From Candidatus Thorarchaeota archaeon (lineage in GTDB: Archaea > Asgardarchaeota > Thorarchaeia > Thorarchaeales > Thorarchaeaceae): 13,984 nucleotides of DNA. The position numbers were made by a program, and so were the translations under genes. The stretch is taken from NCBI GenBank assembly GCA_029855925.1, contig JAGSHP010000062.1:1-13984 (forward strand), written 5' to 3'. Under the pieces are notes generated by a model. The model made no database searches. It was not told the DNA's origin and was given only the letters and a program-made list of their open reading frames with translations. The number at the start of each line of letters is the position of its first letter. Position 1 is the stretch's first letter. Of the stretch, positions 7,908-13,984 are shown piece by piece.

Positions 7908-10610
7908 CTATGGGGGATATAACATCATCACAACCAAGGGTGTGACATAGGCCTCTATCATTGCGGAGATCAATAGGAAGAACAGAATGAACAGGTACGT
8001 TCGCCATAGTCTTCCATCCGAGAGGAGTTGTTTGGTCTTTAATGGAACCTCCTCCCAATGCTCTGCCTGAATCGACGGCGAGAGGTCTTTTGCAATTCGA
8101 AACGAGGCTGCAGCGGCGAATAGGAATGTCGGGATCTCGATGATCCCATGGGGGAGAACAGTCGCTAGGAAAAAGCCAACATCGCCGTACATCGCATTTA
8201 GGGCGGCAATGCCTGCCACCCACAATGCAGTGGACAGCACCTCTGCAATTGCGACAGACATGAGACTGAAGCGAATATACGTGATCAGAAAGTCCTCGGA
8301 TTGGACATCTTCGCGGTTATGGAATATCAATCGATAGAACTCTGCCAGAATCGATGGTAGGATGATAAGGGCAATGAGCGTGAACTGATCATCATACACA
8401 AAGTATTCGATGACAAATAGCGTCAGGAGCGGCGGGAACCACCAGCCGCCCATAGAGCCTTTCGTACCAAGATTGAACAGTCCAACGAGCAGATAGAGCC
8501 CGAAGAAGGTACCAAGGATTATTGCTGCTCGAGCACCCAGTTCTGCGCTAAAGACCAGAGGATATGGTGGACCAAAGAAGACCGCGCCCTCCGCCAAGTC
8601 GCGTGCAGTCCAGACAAATGAGGCAATAATACCGACAACCGTCACGACCACTGCCATCAATCCGATCCTTTTCTCCTGTGGTTCTTTGTCGACGGCAATC
8701 AGCCACAGCACAAGGGTCCAGAATATTGGCCCGATGACAAGCATGAGCAGCGTTCTGACCAAGTTATGCTCGGAAAGAATTGCAAAGTAGGAAACATTCC
8801 AACTCAGAACCAGTTCAAGACCGTTCGGCAAGCCAATCTCATCGATCAACGAGTCGAGCGTTGCGCCAAGATTCCCAGGGTCCATGATGAAGGACAGTAT
8901 GAACACTCCCACTAGGGATCCAATTATGCCAAATGTGAACAGCTTCACTGCATCAACAATGTCCGTTCCGTGCACAGACAGGAGAGGACCGGTCTCCTCA
9001 CCACTGTCTTCACGCCAACGTTCACGGTACTCAAAGTAGTACATGACGAACAGAGTTGCCGATATGAAGATAGGGACGGTGACAATGAACTCGTAGGCTA
9101 GACGATAGAGGATTTGTTCGGGGTTCGTCCCGGGAATCACAAGAATTGGTCGCAACCTGTAGAACTGAATACCCTCGAACTCAACACTTGTTACTGATGG
9201 ACCGATCAGGTAGTCAAGACCGCTCATCAGGAAATAGGTGCCAATCGCAGTCACGAATCCTGCAATCAGAGCAAAGCTCTCCATGCCACCATTGAGCCGG
9301 TCCCGCACGTAGTGTCCAACAACTCCAGTGAGAATCATTATTCCTAGTGGAATGGTGAGTATCAGTAGCACCCAGAAGCCAGGAGTCAATGTTACCCAGT
9401 TGCTTGCAGCCGAGATCAGGATGGAATTCACATTCATGGCCACACTCTCGACGTCAATGCTGAGAGTGCCAGTTATTGCGAACGAGGTGTGGAGTGTGAC
9501 TGCAAAGATCGCACCAACAAAGGCAAGGGTCATCAATCCTCCCGTACCCAATGACGCAATGAGGTTCGCGACGGCTCGTCGAACGTTGAAGGTTCGCATC
9601 TTGGTGCCGGCGTGGTGGAGTGTTTCAAAGGTGCTCTTGTAGAGAACAACGGAGAAGCGTTCAACAAGGGGGAGGATTATAATTGCAAATAATATCGGTG
9701 GAAACGCCTCCCAGACACCTTGGAGATAGTACATTACCATGTAGTTCAGTGTGCCTCGGGATATTGCAGTAATGTAGTCGTTCACTAGGAGTGCTGCTGT
9801 CAAGAGAATGTTCAGCCGAAAGAACCAGCCTAGAACACCGCGCATCATTTCTGCGCCAACATCACGGTCACCTAGCTTCAACCCAGCACCCTTTGCAATT
9901 CTGTTTGATGCAGGGTAACCAAAGCGGTAAATCCATGTCAAGAAAACAAATACTCCCATTATGTATTGGTCAAGGACTGGGGTAGTTGCGGGATGCAAGA
10001 ACGTGTCGACATAGTGTTGTAGAGACCCCATATAGGCGGGAATTGACGGAAGAAGTGTTGCAAGCCCGATTATCAGATAGTCTCTCCATGCTGACGACCA
10101 TGCCCGCTTTTGTACTTCTGGATCCATCGGGTTCTCGGGAACACCCTCGAAAGTCAGGTGGTCTAACCTGTCGCGGAACCCAGTATACCCGTCGCTCACG
10201 GGCTCTTTTCCAACCAGTCGCTTGATGATATTGCTGAACTTCATCTTCAGAGGGTCCTGAAGAGCCATCTTCAAAGCCAGGACCAACATCCCGAACAGTA
10301 CTGCAATGAATGAGATCATGATCCAGGTCAGAAACTCTTGAAGACCATATGCAAACTGAAAGAGGAACTCGGCAATAGCCAACCAGTACAACACATCAAG
10401 GTCCACATGCGGGTCGAAACCAGTGACTTCATACGGAACCTGAGCATAGATTGCATACAAGAAGAAAGTGACGGTCTTTATGTAGAGCAGCGCGATGAAA
10501 CCTTCTACAAGTCTGTTACGTCGCCCGCGAAAGACCAGCAGGTATGCAAAGGTAACGACCAGCGGTGGGATGAACTCAAAGACAATCGTGAAAGGAGTGA
10601 TAGCCGCCAT
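7908..10610 (-). CDS. large polytopic membrane protein with C-terminal SpoIIM (DUF95) domain
   Basis: The product has 900 residues and is almost entirely hydrophobic helices, roughly 18-20 membrane segments by eye. Charged loops lie near residues 110-165 and around 540. The last 200 or so residues match the SpoIIM/DUF95 family. The signature LPHGIIEIP (about 819-827, H821, E824) is followed by a small-residue-rich helix. Near the end comes a hydrophobic helix with MIEAYVTP (E886), the usual family ending. SpoIIM is a membrane partner in the bacterial sporulation machinery that remodels peptidoglycan. Archaeal DUF95 proteins are common, not linked to sporulation, and of unknown role. Family members are usually about 200 residues, so this is a much extended form. 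The ATG at 10610 is chosen over the in-frame GTG at 10622 because an AGGTGA site lies 8 bases before it. The first 700 residues are not recognised. Confidence 0.8.
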   Translation of the reverse strand: MAAITPFTIVFEFIPPLVVTFAYLLVFRGRRNRLVEGFIALLYIKTVTFFLYAIYAQVPYEVTGFDPHVDLDVLYWLAIAEFLFQFAYGLQEFLTWIMISFIAVLFGMLVLALKMALQDPLKMKFSNIIKRLVGKEPVSDGYTGFRDRLDHLTFEGVPENPMDPEVQKRAWSSAWRDYLIIGLATLLPSIPAYMGSLQHYVDTFLHPATTPVLDQYIMGVFVFLTWIYRFGYPASNRIAKGAGLKLGDRDVGAEMMRGVLGWFFRLNILLTAALLVNDYITAISRGTLNYMVMYYLQGVWEAFPPILFAIIILPLVERFSVVLYKSTFETLHHAGTKMRTFNVRRAVANLIASLGTGGLMTLAFVGAIFAVTLHTSFAITGTLSIDVESVAMNVNSILISAASNWVTLTPGFWVLLILTIPLGIMILTGVVGHYVRDRLNGGMESFALIAGFVTAIGTYFLMSGLDYLIGPSVTSVEFEGIQFYRLRPILVIPGTNPEQILYRLAYEFIVTVPIFISATLFVMYYFEYRERWREDSGEETGPLLSVHGTDIVDAVKLFTFGIIGSLVGVFILSFIMDPGNLGATLDSLIDEIGLPNGLELVLSWNVSYFAILSEHNLVRTLLMLVIGPIFWTLVLWLIAVDKEPQEKRIGLMAVVVTVVGIIASFVWTARDLAEGAVFFGPPYPLVFSAELGARAAIILGTFFGLYLLVGLFNLGTKGSMGGWWFPPLLTLFVIEYFVYDDQFTLIALIILPSILAEFYRLIFHNREDVQSEDFLITYIRFSLMSVAIAEVLSTALWVAGIAALNAMYGDVGFFLATVLPHGIIEIPTFLFAAAASFRIAKDLSPSIQAEHWEEVPLKTKQLLSDGRLWRTYLFILFFLLISAMIEAYVTPLVVMMLYPP

Positions 10611-10618
10611 TGGTTCTT

Positions 10619-10624
10619 TCACCT
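10619..10624 (-). promoter_or_regulatory. Shine-Dalgarno site that decides the SpoIIM-gene start
   Basis: AGGTGA on the minus strand lies 8 bases before the ATG at 10610. The alternative GTG codon at 10620-10622 sits inside this site, so the GTG is unlikely to be the start. Confidence 0.65.
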
Positions 10625-10693
10625 TTTAAAACTGTCATCAGGATTGACACCGTTCCTGAAAAAGGTTCTCTGGACCAATCGAGTCGCAAGATA

Positions 10694-10714
10694 AGAGTTA
10701 TAAACTATAGTTAT
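10694..10714. promoter_or_regulatory. shared divergent promoter core with palindrome
   Basis: The only strongly AT-rich stretch between the two divergent genes reads as a TATA box on both strands: TTATAAAC on plus (10698-10705) and GTTTATAA on minus. A perfect 10-bp palindrome, AACTATAGTT (10703-10712), overlaps it. For the ferritin gene this gives a start near 10725 and a leader of about 25 nt. For the SpoIIM gene the leader would be about 60 nt. The palindrome is placed where a bound repressor would block TBP in both directions; that role is inferred. Confidence 0.5.
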
Positions 10715-10751
10715 GATTGATTCTACAGACTGATTCAAGGAGTAGTGCAAC

Positions 10752-11279
10752 ATGGAGATAAGCAAGGAACTTCAAGACGCCATTAACGAACAGATCAACT
10801 TTGAACTTTACAGTGCTTTTGTCTATCTGTCCATGGCAACATGGCTGGAGACCCAGAATCTCTCAGGCATGGCACACTGGATGGAGGTACAATTCCAAGA
10901 GGAGTATGCCCACGCGATGCGATTCTACAGGCATATCGTTGAGCGCGGCGGGCGCGTCATTCTCAAGGAGATCAAGGCACCAAAGACGGAATGGACCTCT
11001 CCCTATGAGATCTTTGATGATGCGTACAACCACGAGAAAGAGGTCACTCGCAGAATATATGCGATTGGTGATATCGCAGACAGGGAGGGCGACAGAGCGG
11101 CTCAGTCAATGTTGAGTTGGTTCTATGACGAGCAGGTGGAAGAAGAGGCTCAGACTATGGAGATTCGCGACCTCCTCAAGCTTGCGGGCGACAATCTGGC
11201 TGCGCTAATGCAGATTGATGCACGCCTTGGTGCCAGAGTTGCCGCAGCGACAGCACCGACTGAGTCAACTGCACCATGA
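10752..11279 (+). CDS. ferritin (non-haem, FtnA-type), iron storage
   Basis: The product has 175 residues and is a four-helix-bundle ferritin with the family's usual length plus a short Ala/Thr-rich tail (about 164-175). All ferroxidase-centre ligands known from E. coli FtnA are present, shifted by one: E18, E51, H54 and E95, with Q128 and E131 at the third-site positions. The conserved tyrosine Y25 is also present. It should assemble into a 24-subunit cytosolic cage that oxidises Fe(II) with oxygen or peroxide and stores Fe(III). It therefore serves both iron supply and oxidative-stress protection. The ATG has an AAGGAG site (10737-10742) 9 bases upstream and a TATA box at 10698-10705. A hairpin plus T-tract follows the gene, so it is probably monocistronic. 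It shares its promoter region with the divergent SpoIIM-domain gene. No haem-ligating Met of the bacterioferritin type stands out. Confidence 0.95.
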   Translation: MEISKELQDAINEQINFELYSAFVYLSMATWLETQNLSGMAHWMEVQFQEEYAHAMRFYRHIVERGGRVILKEIKAPKTEWTSPYEIFDDAYNHEKEVTRRIYAIGDIADREGDRAAQSMLSWFYDEQVEEEAQTMEIRDLLKLAGDNLAALMQIDARLGARVAAATAPTESTAP

Positions 11280-11292
11280 TCATCCTTAGGGT

Positions 11293-11325
11293 GCGGGCAT
11301 GACGCCCGCTTCTCCTTCTATTTTT
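11293..11325 (+). terminator. hairpin plus T-tract terminator of the ferritin gene
   Basis: A perfect 6-bp GC stem GCGGGC/GCCCGC (11293-11298 and 11304-11309) with a 5-base loop is followed by a pyrimidine-rich stretch and five T (11321-11325). It starts 13 bases after the ferritin stop codon. Confidence 0.65.
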
Positions 11326-11431
11326 AAAAACAACACAGCTTGCGCGGGACCCACGCGATTCAAGAGATCCATCACGAAGATTAGAATCACCGACTCAGAG
11401 CATCACCTGACCGTTGGAAATCGCCTTGTCA

Positions 11432-11475
11432 GGCGCATTTATTGGCATATATGCCCGTTTGAGGTGCATTTATGT
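11432..11475 (+). promoter_or_regulatory. promoter region of the aminopeptidase-PPAT pair, with palindrome and repeated TATA-like octamer
   Basis: Two identical GCATTTAT octamers (11435-11442 and 11466-11473) flank a perfect 12-bp palindrome, GGCATATATGCC (11444-11455). The second octamer is well placed as a TATA box: the transcript would start near 11498, about 35 nt before the start codon. The palindrome may be a second TATA element or an operator. The rest of the 254-nt gap (11326-11431) shows nothing I can name beyond a 6-bp inverted repeat, CCTGAC/GTCAGG. Confidence 0.45.
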
Positions 11476-11519
11476 ACCAATCAGTTACGTACTTATGTCA
11501 CCGAACACTTCTACTGAAC

Positions 11520-11527
11520 GGTGTGAT
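11520..11527 (+). promoter_or_regulatory. Shine-Dalgarno site that decides the aminopeptidase start
   Basis: GGTGTGAT contains GTGAT, part of the archaeal ribosome-binding consensus, 6 bases before the ATG at 11534. Earlier in-frame starts (TTG 11414, ATG 11495) lack such a site, and TTG 11414 lies upstream of the predicted promoter. Confidence 0.5.
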
Positions 11528-11533
11528 GGGATA

Positions 11534-13528
11534 ATGCTTCTCAACGACCTGCCGGAAAAAATCTACAAGCTGGTCTCAGGGCAACGAGCCCTCGACTATG
11601 TCCGAGGAATTTCGCAGTATCACAGAATTCAGGGCAGTCCCGGGATTCACGATGCAATTCAATATCTGAGAACCGAGATCGAGAAGGTCTCAGATGCGAA
11701 GGTCGAAGTCTTCAGCTTTGAGATCAATGGGAAACACAATATTGGATCGTGGACCGACATTCTGAGTTGGACACCAAGAAGTGCCACTCTTGAGCTAATC
11801 GAGCCTGAGGCAAAGATCCTCGCGGATTTCGAAGCCGAACCGATATCACTGGCAGCACAGTCGCGATCGACCGACCTCGAGGCGGAGGTCATCTACATCG
11901 GGAAGGGGGTCTCTCCAGAAGATTACGAGGGCAAGGACGTAAAGGGCAAGGTCGTTCTGACAGAGAGCAGGGCATCAATGGTTCACGAACTGGCATGCAT
12001 TCGACATGGTGCGGCGGGTCTACTGACATATATCCCACCAAAGGGTGAGGACCCGTCCAATTTCAGACGCTATGAGGGCCTGTGGCCGAAACCCGATGAT
12101 ATTGAGAAGACCGGGTTCGGATTTGCGCTTACACAGGAGGACGGTCTAAGGCTTGTGGAATGGCTGAGGGAAGGCAAGACCGTAAAGGTGCGAGCAAAAG
12201 TGGATGCGGAGCTGGCTCCTGGAACGGCTGAAGTGCTGTCGGCACTGATAGAGGGGAAGGACCCGTCCAATGAGGTCTGGCTCATTGCTCACATCTGCCA
12301 TCCTCATCCTGGCGCAAACGACAACGCTTCCGGGTCCGCCGCACTGATGGAGGCCCTGAGAGTCATCTCTCGAATGATTAGAGAGGGTCTAATGGAGCAG
12401 CCAGAATTCTCGCTCAGATTCGTCTGGGTGCCTGAGTGGCACGGTACGATCCGACTCATCGATGAGCATTCCGATCTAGTTGAGAAATGCAGATTCGTGA
12501 TCAACGCAGACATGGTGGGCGCAGACCCCGCAAAGAGCGGGTCTATACTGGGGCTGTATCGAACCCCCTTCTCATTGCCCACTACATTCAATGGCGTTGT
12601 GAGATACTGGTTGGAAAACGAGGCTGAACGGGAGAGAAACAATGCGACGGGCGGCACTATGTGTCCATTGCCCCAAAAGTACAAACGTTACTCAGCTGGC
12701 AGCGACCACTTCATGTTCACAGACTCTACCCTGAAGATTCCCGCAGTCATGCTCAATCAGTACCCCGACAAGTTCTATCATACATCAACAGACACACCTG
12801 ACAAGATTGACACTCGTCAAATGGCCTACGCCACGCGAGTGGTGACATTGTCAGCAATCACAATTGCCGCAAGACAGTACGCACTTGAAGACATCATCAT
12901 GAGCGTCTCTCGTGATGAGATCGCAGAGATCATGTCTGAGATCTCTCTTCGCGGTGTGAAAGAGTTGGCATGTTGTGTGGACGATCCGGAGAAGATCTAT
13001 CCCAGATACATGCGATGGATGAGCTATGCACAGGAACTGGGTCGCGCCACACTAGACAAGTCCGAGACAGAGTGGCATCTCATCAGCGAGCAGAAGGCTA
13101 TGCTCCAGGCACTCAAGACAAGCATAGACATGCTCTACATGGCGCACATCATGGTTCTAAGAAGAGCATACGAGGGAGCATGCGCCGAGATTGGGCTCGA
13201 GGCAAAGGATGAGGAGCTTCTCAAGATTGACCCGAGTCAATTCGATCTTGAGGTGCGAAGAAAACTGAAGTATGCGATGTACCCAGGATACATCATTCGA
13301 AAGATGCCCGAGAAAATGGCGAGATACGGGTCACTCATGAAGCCCGAGGCCCAGATCATGGCACGGACCGACGAGCTCCTAAACCTGTCGGACGACTGGC
13401 GCTCCCTCTCTGACATCTATGATCGCCTCTGCTTTGAGTTTGGCGACATGGACCCTGACGTGCTCTCCATGTTGGTCGACGACCTGTGTGAAGTAGGAGT
13501 GCTTGAAAAGAGGGAAATGGATGCCTGA
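11534..13528 (+). CDS. M28-family zinc aminopeptidase with PA-like insert and C-terminal winged-helix-like segment (DUF4910 type)
   Basis: The product has 664 residues, no signal peptide and no membrane segment, so it is probably cytosolic. Residues 1-45 are a helical lead-in typical of M28 peptidases. Residues about 115-165 form a PA-like insert. The M28 catalytic core follows, with the metal-binding pattern: AHICHP (H253 or H256) with ND-N (D263), PEWHG (E301), NADMVG (D326), GSDH (D391/H392) and FYHTSTD (H416). The usual M28 EE pair appears as a single E301 before Trp, as I recall for the DUF4910-like branch. A helical region runs to about 610. The last 52 residues (613-664), with SLSDIYDRL and VDDLCEVGVL, resemble a small winged helix. 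It likely removes N-terminal residues from peptides using one or two zinc ions; the substrate is unknown. Its stop overlaps the next gene by 8 nt. Confidence 0.85.
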   Translation: MLLNDLPEKIYKLVSGQRALDYVRGISQYHRIQGSPGIHDAIQYLRTEIEKVSDAKVEVFSFEINGKHNIGSWTDILSWTPRSATLELIEPEAKILADFEAEPISLAAQSRSTDLEAEVIYIGKGVSPEDYEGKDVKGKVVLTESRASMVHELACIRHGAAGLLTYIPPKGEDPSNFRRYEGLWPKPDDIEKTGFGFALTQEDGLRLVEWLREGKTVKVRAKVDAELAPGTAEVLSALIEGKDPSNEVWLIAHICHPHPGANDNASGSAALMEALRVISRMIREGLMEQPEFSLRFVWVPEWHGTIRLIDEHSDLVEKCRFVINADMVGADPAKSGSILGLYRTPFSLPTTFNGVVRYWLENEAERERNNATGGTMCPLPQKYKRYSAGSDHFMFTDSTLKIPAVMLNQYPDKFYHTSTDTPDKIDTRQMAYATRVVTLSAITIAARQYALEDIIMSVSRDEIAEIMSEISLRGVKELACCVDDPEKIYPRYMRWMSYAQELGRATLDKSETEWHLISEQKAMLQALKTSIDMLYMAHIMVLRRAYEGACAEIGLEAKDEELLKIDPSQFDLEVRRKLKYAMYPGYIIRKMPEKMARYGSLMKPEAQIMARTDELLNLSDDWRSLSDIYDRLCFEFGDMDPDVLSMLVDDLCEVGVLEKREMDA

Positions 13529-13984
13529 TTCGTCACAGTGGCCGTACAAGAGTGTGATCTTTGCAGGGACATTCGACCACCTACACGAGGGGCATAAGCA
13601 CCTTCTGAGGACTGCGCTTCGTCTGGGCGAACATGTCGGCATAGGTCTGACCACAGACGAGATGCTAGAGGGGAAGAGGGAACGCGACAAGATTCAGTCG
13701 TTCAAGGAACGCAGGGACGCTCTACAACGCTTTCTAATGGAGGAGAGTGCCGTGGAACGGTGCTCCATCTTTCCCATTGACACCGTTGAGGGCGGTGCCG
13801 ACAAGATGAAAGAGATTGACGCGCTCATCGTATCAGATGAGATTAAGGTCGTTGAGAACGCCTTCAGGATAAATGACATGAGAGAACAGAATGGGCTGAG
13901 ACGCTTTCACATCGTGGTCGTCCCCCGTGTCAGGACCAAGGATGGACAACCACTCTCGTCATCGCGAATACGCGCCGGAGAGAA
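13521..13984 (+). CDS. coaD: pantetheine-phosphate adenylyltransferase (archaeal type), 3' end cut by the window edge
   Basis: The visible part has 154 residues, close to the usual full length of about 150-170, so only a short C-terminus should be missing. It catalyses ATP + 4'-phosphopantetheine to dephospho-CoA + diphosphate, the next-to-last step of CoA synthesis, in the cytosol. The nucleotidyltransferase signature is clear: GTFDHLHEGH, with T17 and the HxGH pair H22/H25 that stabilise the ATP phosphates. The late motif SSSRIR (146-151) corresponds to the ISSTxIR-type motif. The stretch VSDEI ... INDMR fits the archaeal PPAT branch rather than the bacterial one. The start ATG 13521 lies 8 nt inside the aminopeptidase gene, with GAGGG at 13510-13514. 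The overlap suggests co-transcription and translational coupling. The symbol follows the function; archaeal PPAT is not closely related to bacterial CoaD. Confidence 0.93.
   Translation, partial: MPDSSQWPYKSVIFAGTFDHLHEGHKHLLRTALRLGEHVGIGLTTDEMLEGKRERDKIQSFKERRDALQRFLMEESAVERCSIFPIDTVEGGADKMKEIDALIVSDEIKVVENAFRINDMREQNGLRRFHIVVVPRVRTKDGQPLSSSRIRAGE

Noticed and set aside
7903..8223. Minus-strand open frame of 106 codons at the end of the SpoIIM-domain gene
   Set aside because: It is an out-of-frame shadow of the conserved SpoIIM domain, with a Cys/Arg/Trp-rich translation typical of a wrong frame.
10611..10622. GTG start at 10622 for the SpoIIM-domain gene
   Set aside because: The GTG is part of the AGGTGA ribosome-binding site that serves the ATG at 10610.
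11406..11433. Inverted repeat CCTGAC/GTCAGG upstream of the aminopeptidase
   Set aside because: A stem of 6 bp with a 16-base loop is expected by chance in a window of this size, and it shows no link to a promoter or gene end.
11299..11517. Open frame of 72 codons between ferritin and the aminopeptidase
   Set aside because: It starts inside the ferritin terminator hairpin and crosses the T-tract and the downstream promoter. The translation shows no recognisable domain.
11414..11533. N-terminal extension of the aminopeptidase from TTG 11414 or ATG 11495
   Set aside because: The extra residues do not resemble the family, run through the TATA-like elements and palindrome, and lack a Shine-Dalgarno site. 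ATG 11534 has one.
13379..13690. Minus-strand open frame of 103 codons across the aminopeptidase-PPAT junction
   Set aside because: It is antisense to two well-supported genes, including the PPAT active-site motif, and has no start signals of its own.

Overview
The window looks like chromosomal DNA of an archaeon. The evidence is: TATA-type promoter elements upstream of genes, Shine-Dalgarno sites of the GGAGGTGA type, an archaeal-type pantetheine-phosphate adenylyltransferase, a large exported glycoprotein with an archaeal-style C-terminal membrane anchor and basic tail, and a large SpoIIM-domain (DUF95) membrane protein. Base composition is mid-range and similar across the genes. The style of the anchor and the YbjN/CesT-like small protein remind me of Asgard archaea (Thorarchaeota-like). 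That placement is a guess from recall, not something shown here.

Layout: (1) 1-1227 (+), an MFS transporter cut by the left edge. (2) 1341-1739 (+), a small YbjN/type III chaperone-like protein. (3) 1864-7662 (-), a 1932-residue secreted, Trp/Tyr-rich protein with about 57 N-glycosylation sequons and a C-terminal membrane anchor. It converges on gene 2, ends in a hairpin plus T-tract, and starts behind its own promoter with a pair of direct repeats just upstream. (4) 7908-10610 (-), a 900-residue polytopic membrane protein ending in a SpoIIM domain, followed by a perfect 9-bp hairpin. (5) 10752-11279 (+), a ferritin with a complete ferroxidase centre, transcribed divergently from gene 4 out of a compact AT-rich shared promoter. 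(6) 11534-13528 (+), a cytosolic M28-family zinc aminopeptidase with a PA-like insert and a C-terminal winged-helix-like segment. (7) 13521-13984 (+), pantetheine-phosphate adenylyltransferase (CoA biosynthesis), overlapping gene 6 by 8 nt and cut by the right edge.

Genes 6 and 7 look like a translationally coupled pair. The others look like single transcription units, because most gene ends carry a hairpin and/or T-tract and most starts have their own promoter. No intergenic gap exceeds about 255 nt, and I saw no tRNA, rRNA, CRISPR array, transposase or attachment site.

The least ordinary part is the minus-strand pair: a giant aromatic-rich surface glycoprotein and, behind it, a very large membrane protein with a SpoIIM domain. 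I can describe their architecture but not assign a function to either. A joint role at the cell surface is only a hypothesis from adjacency.
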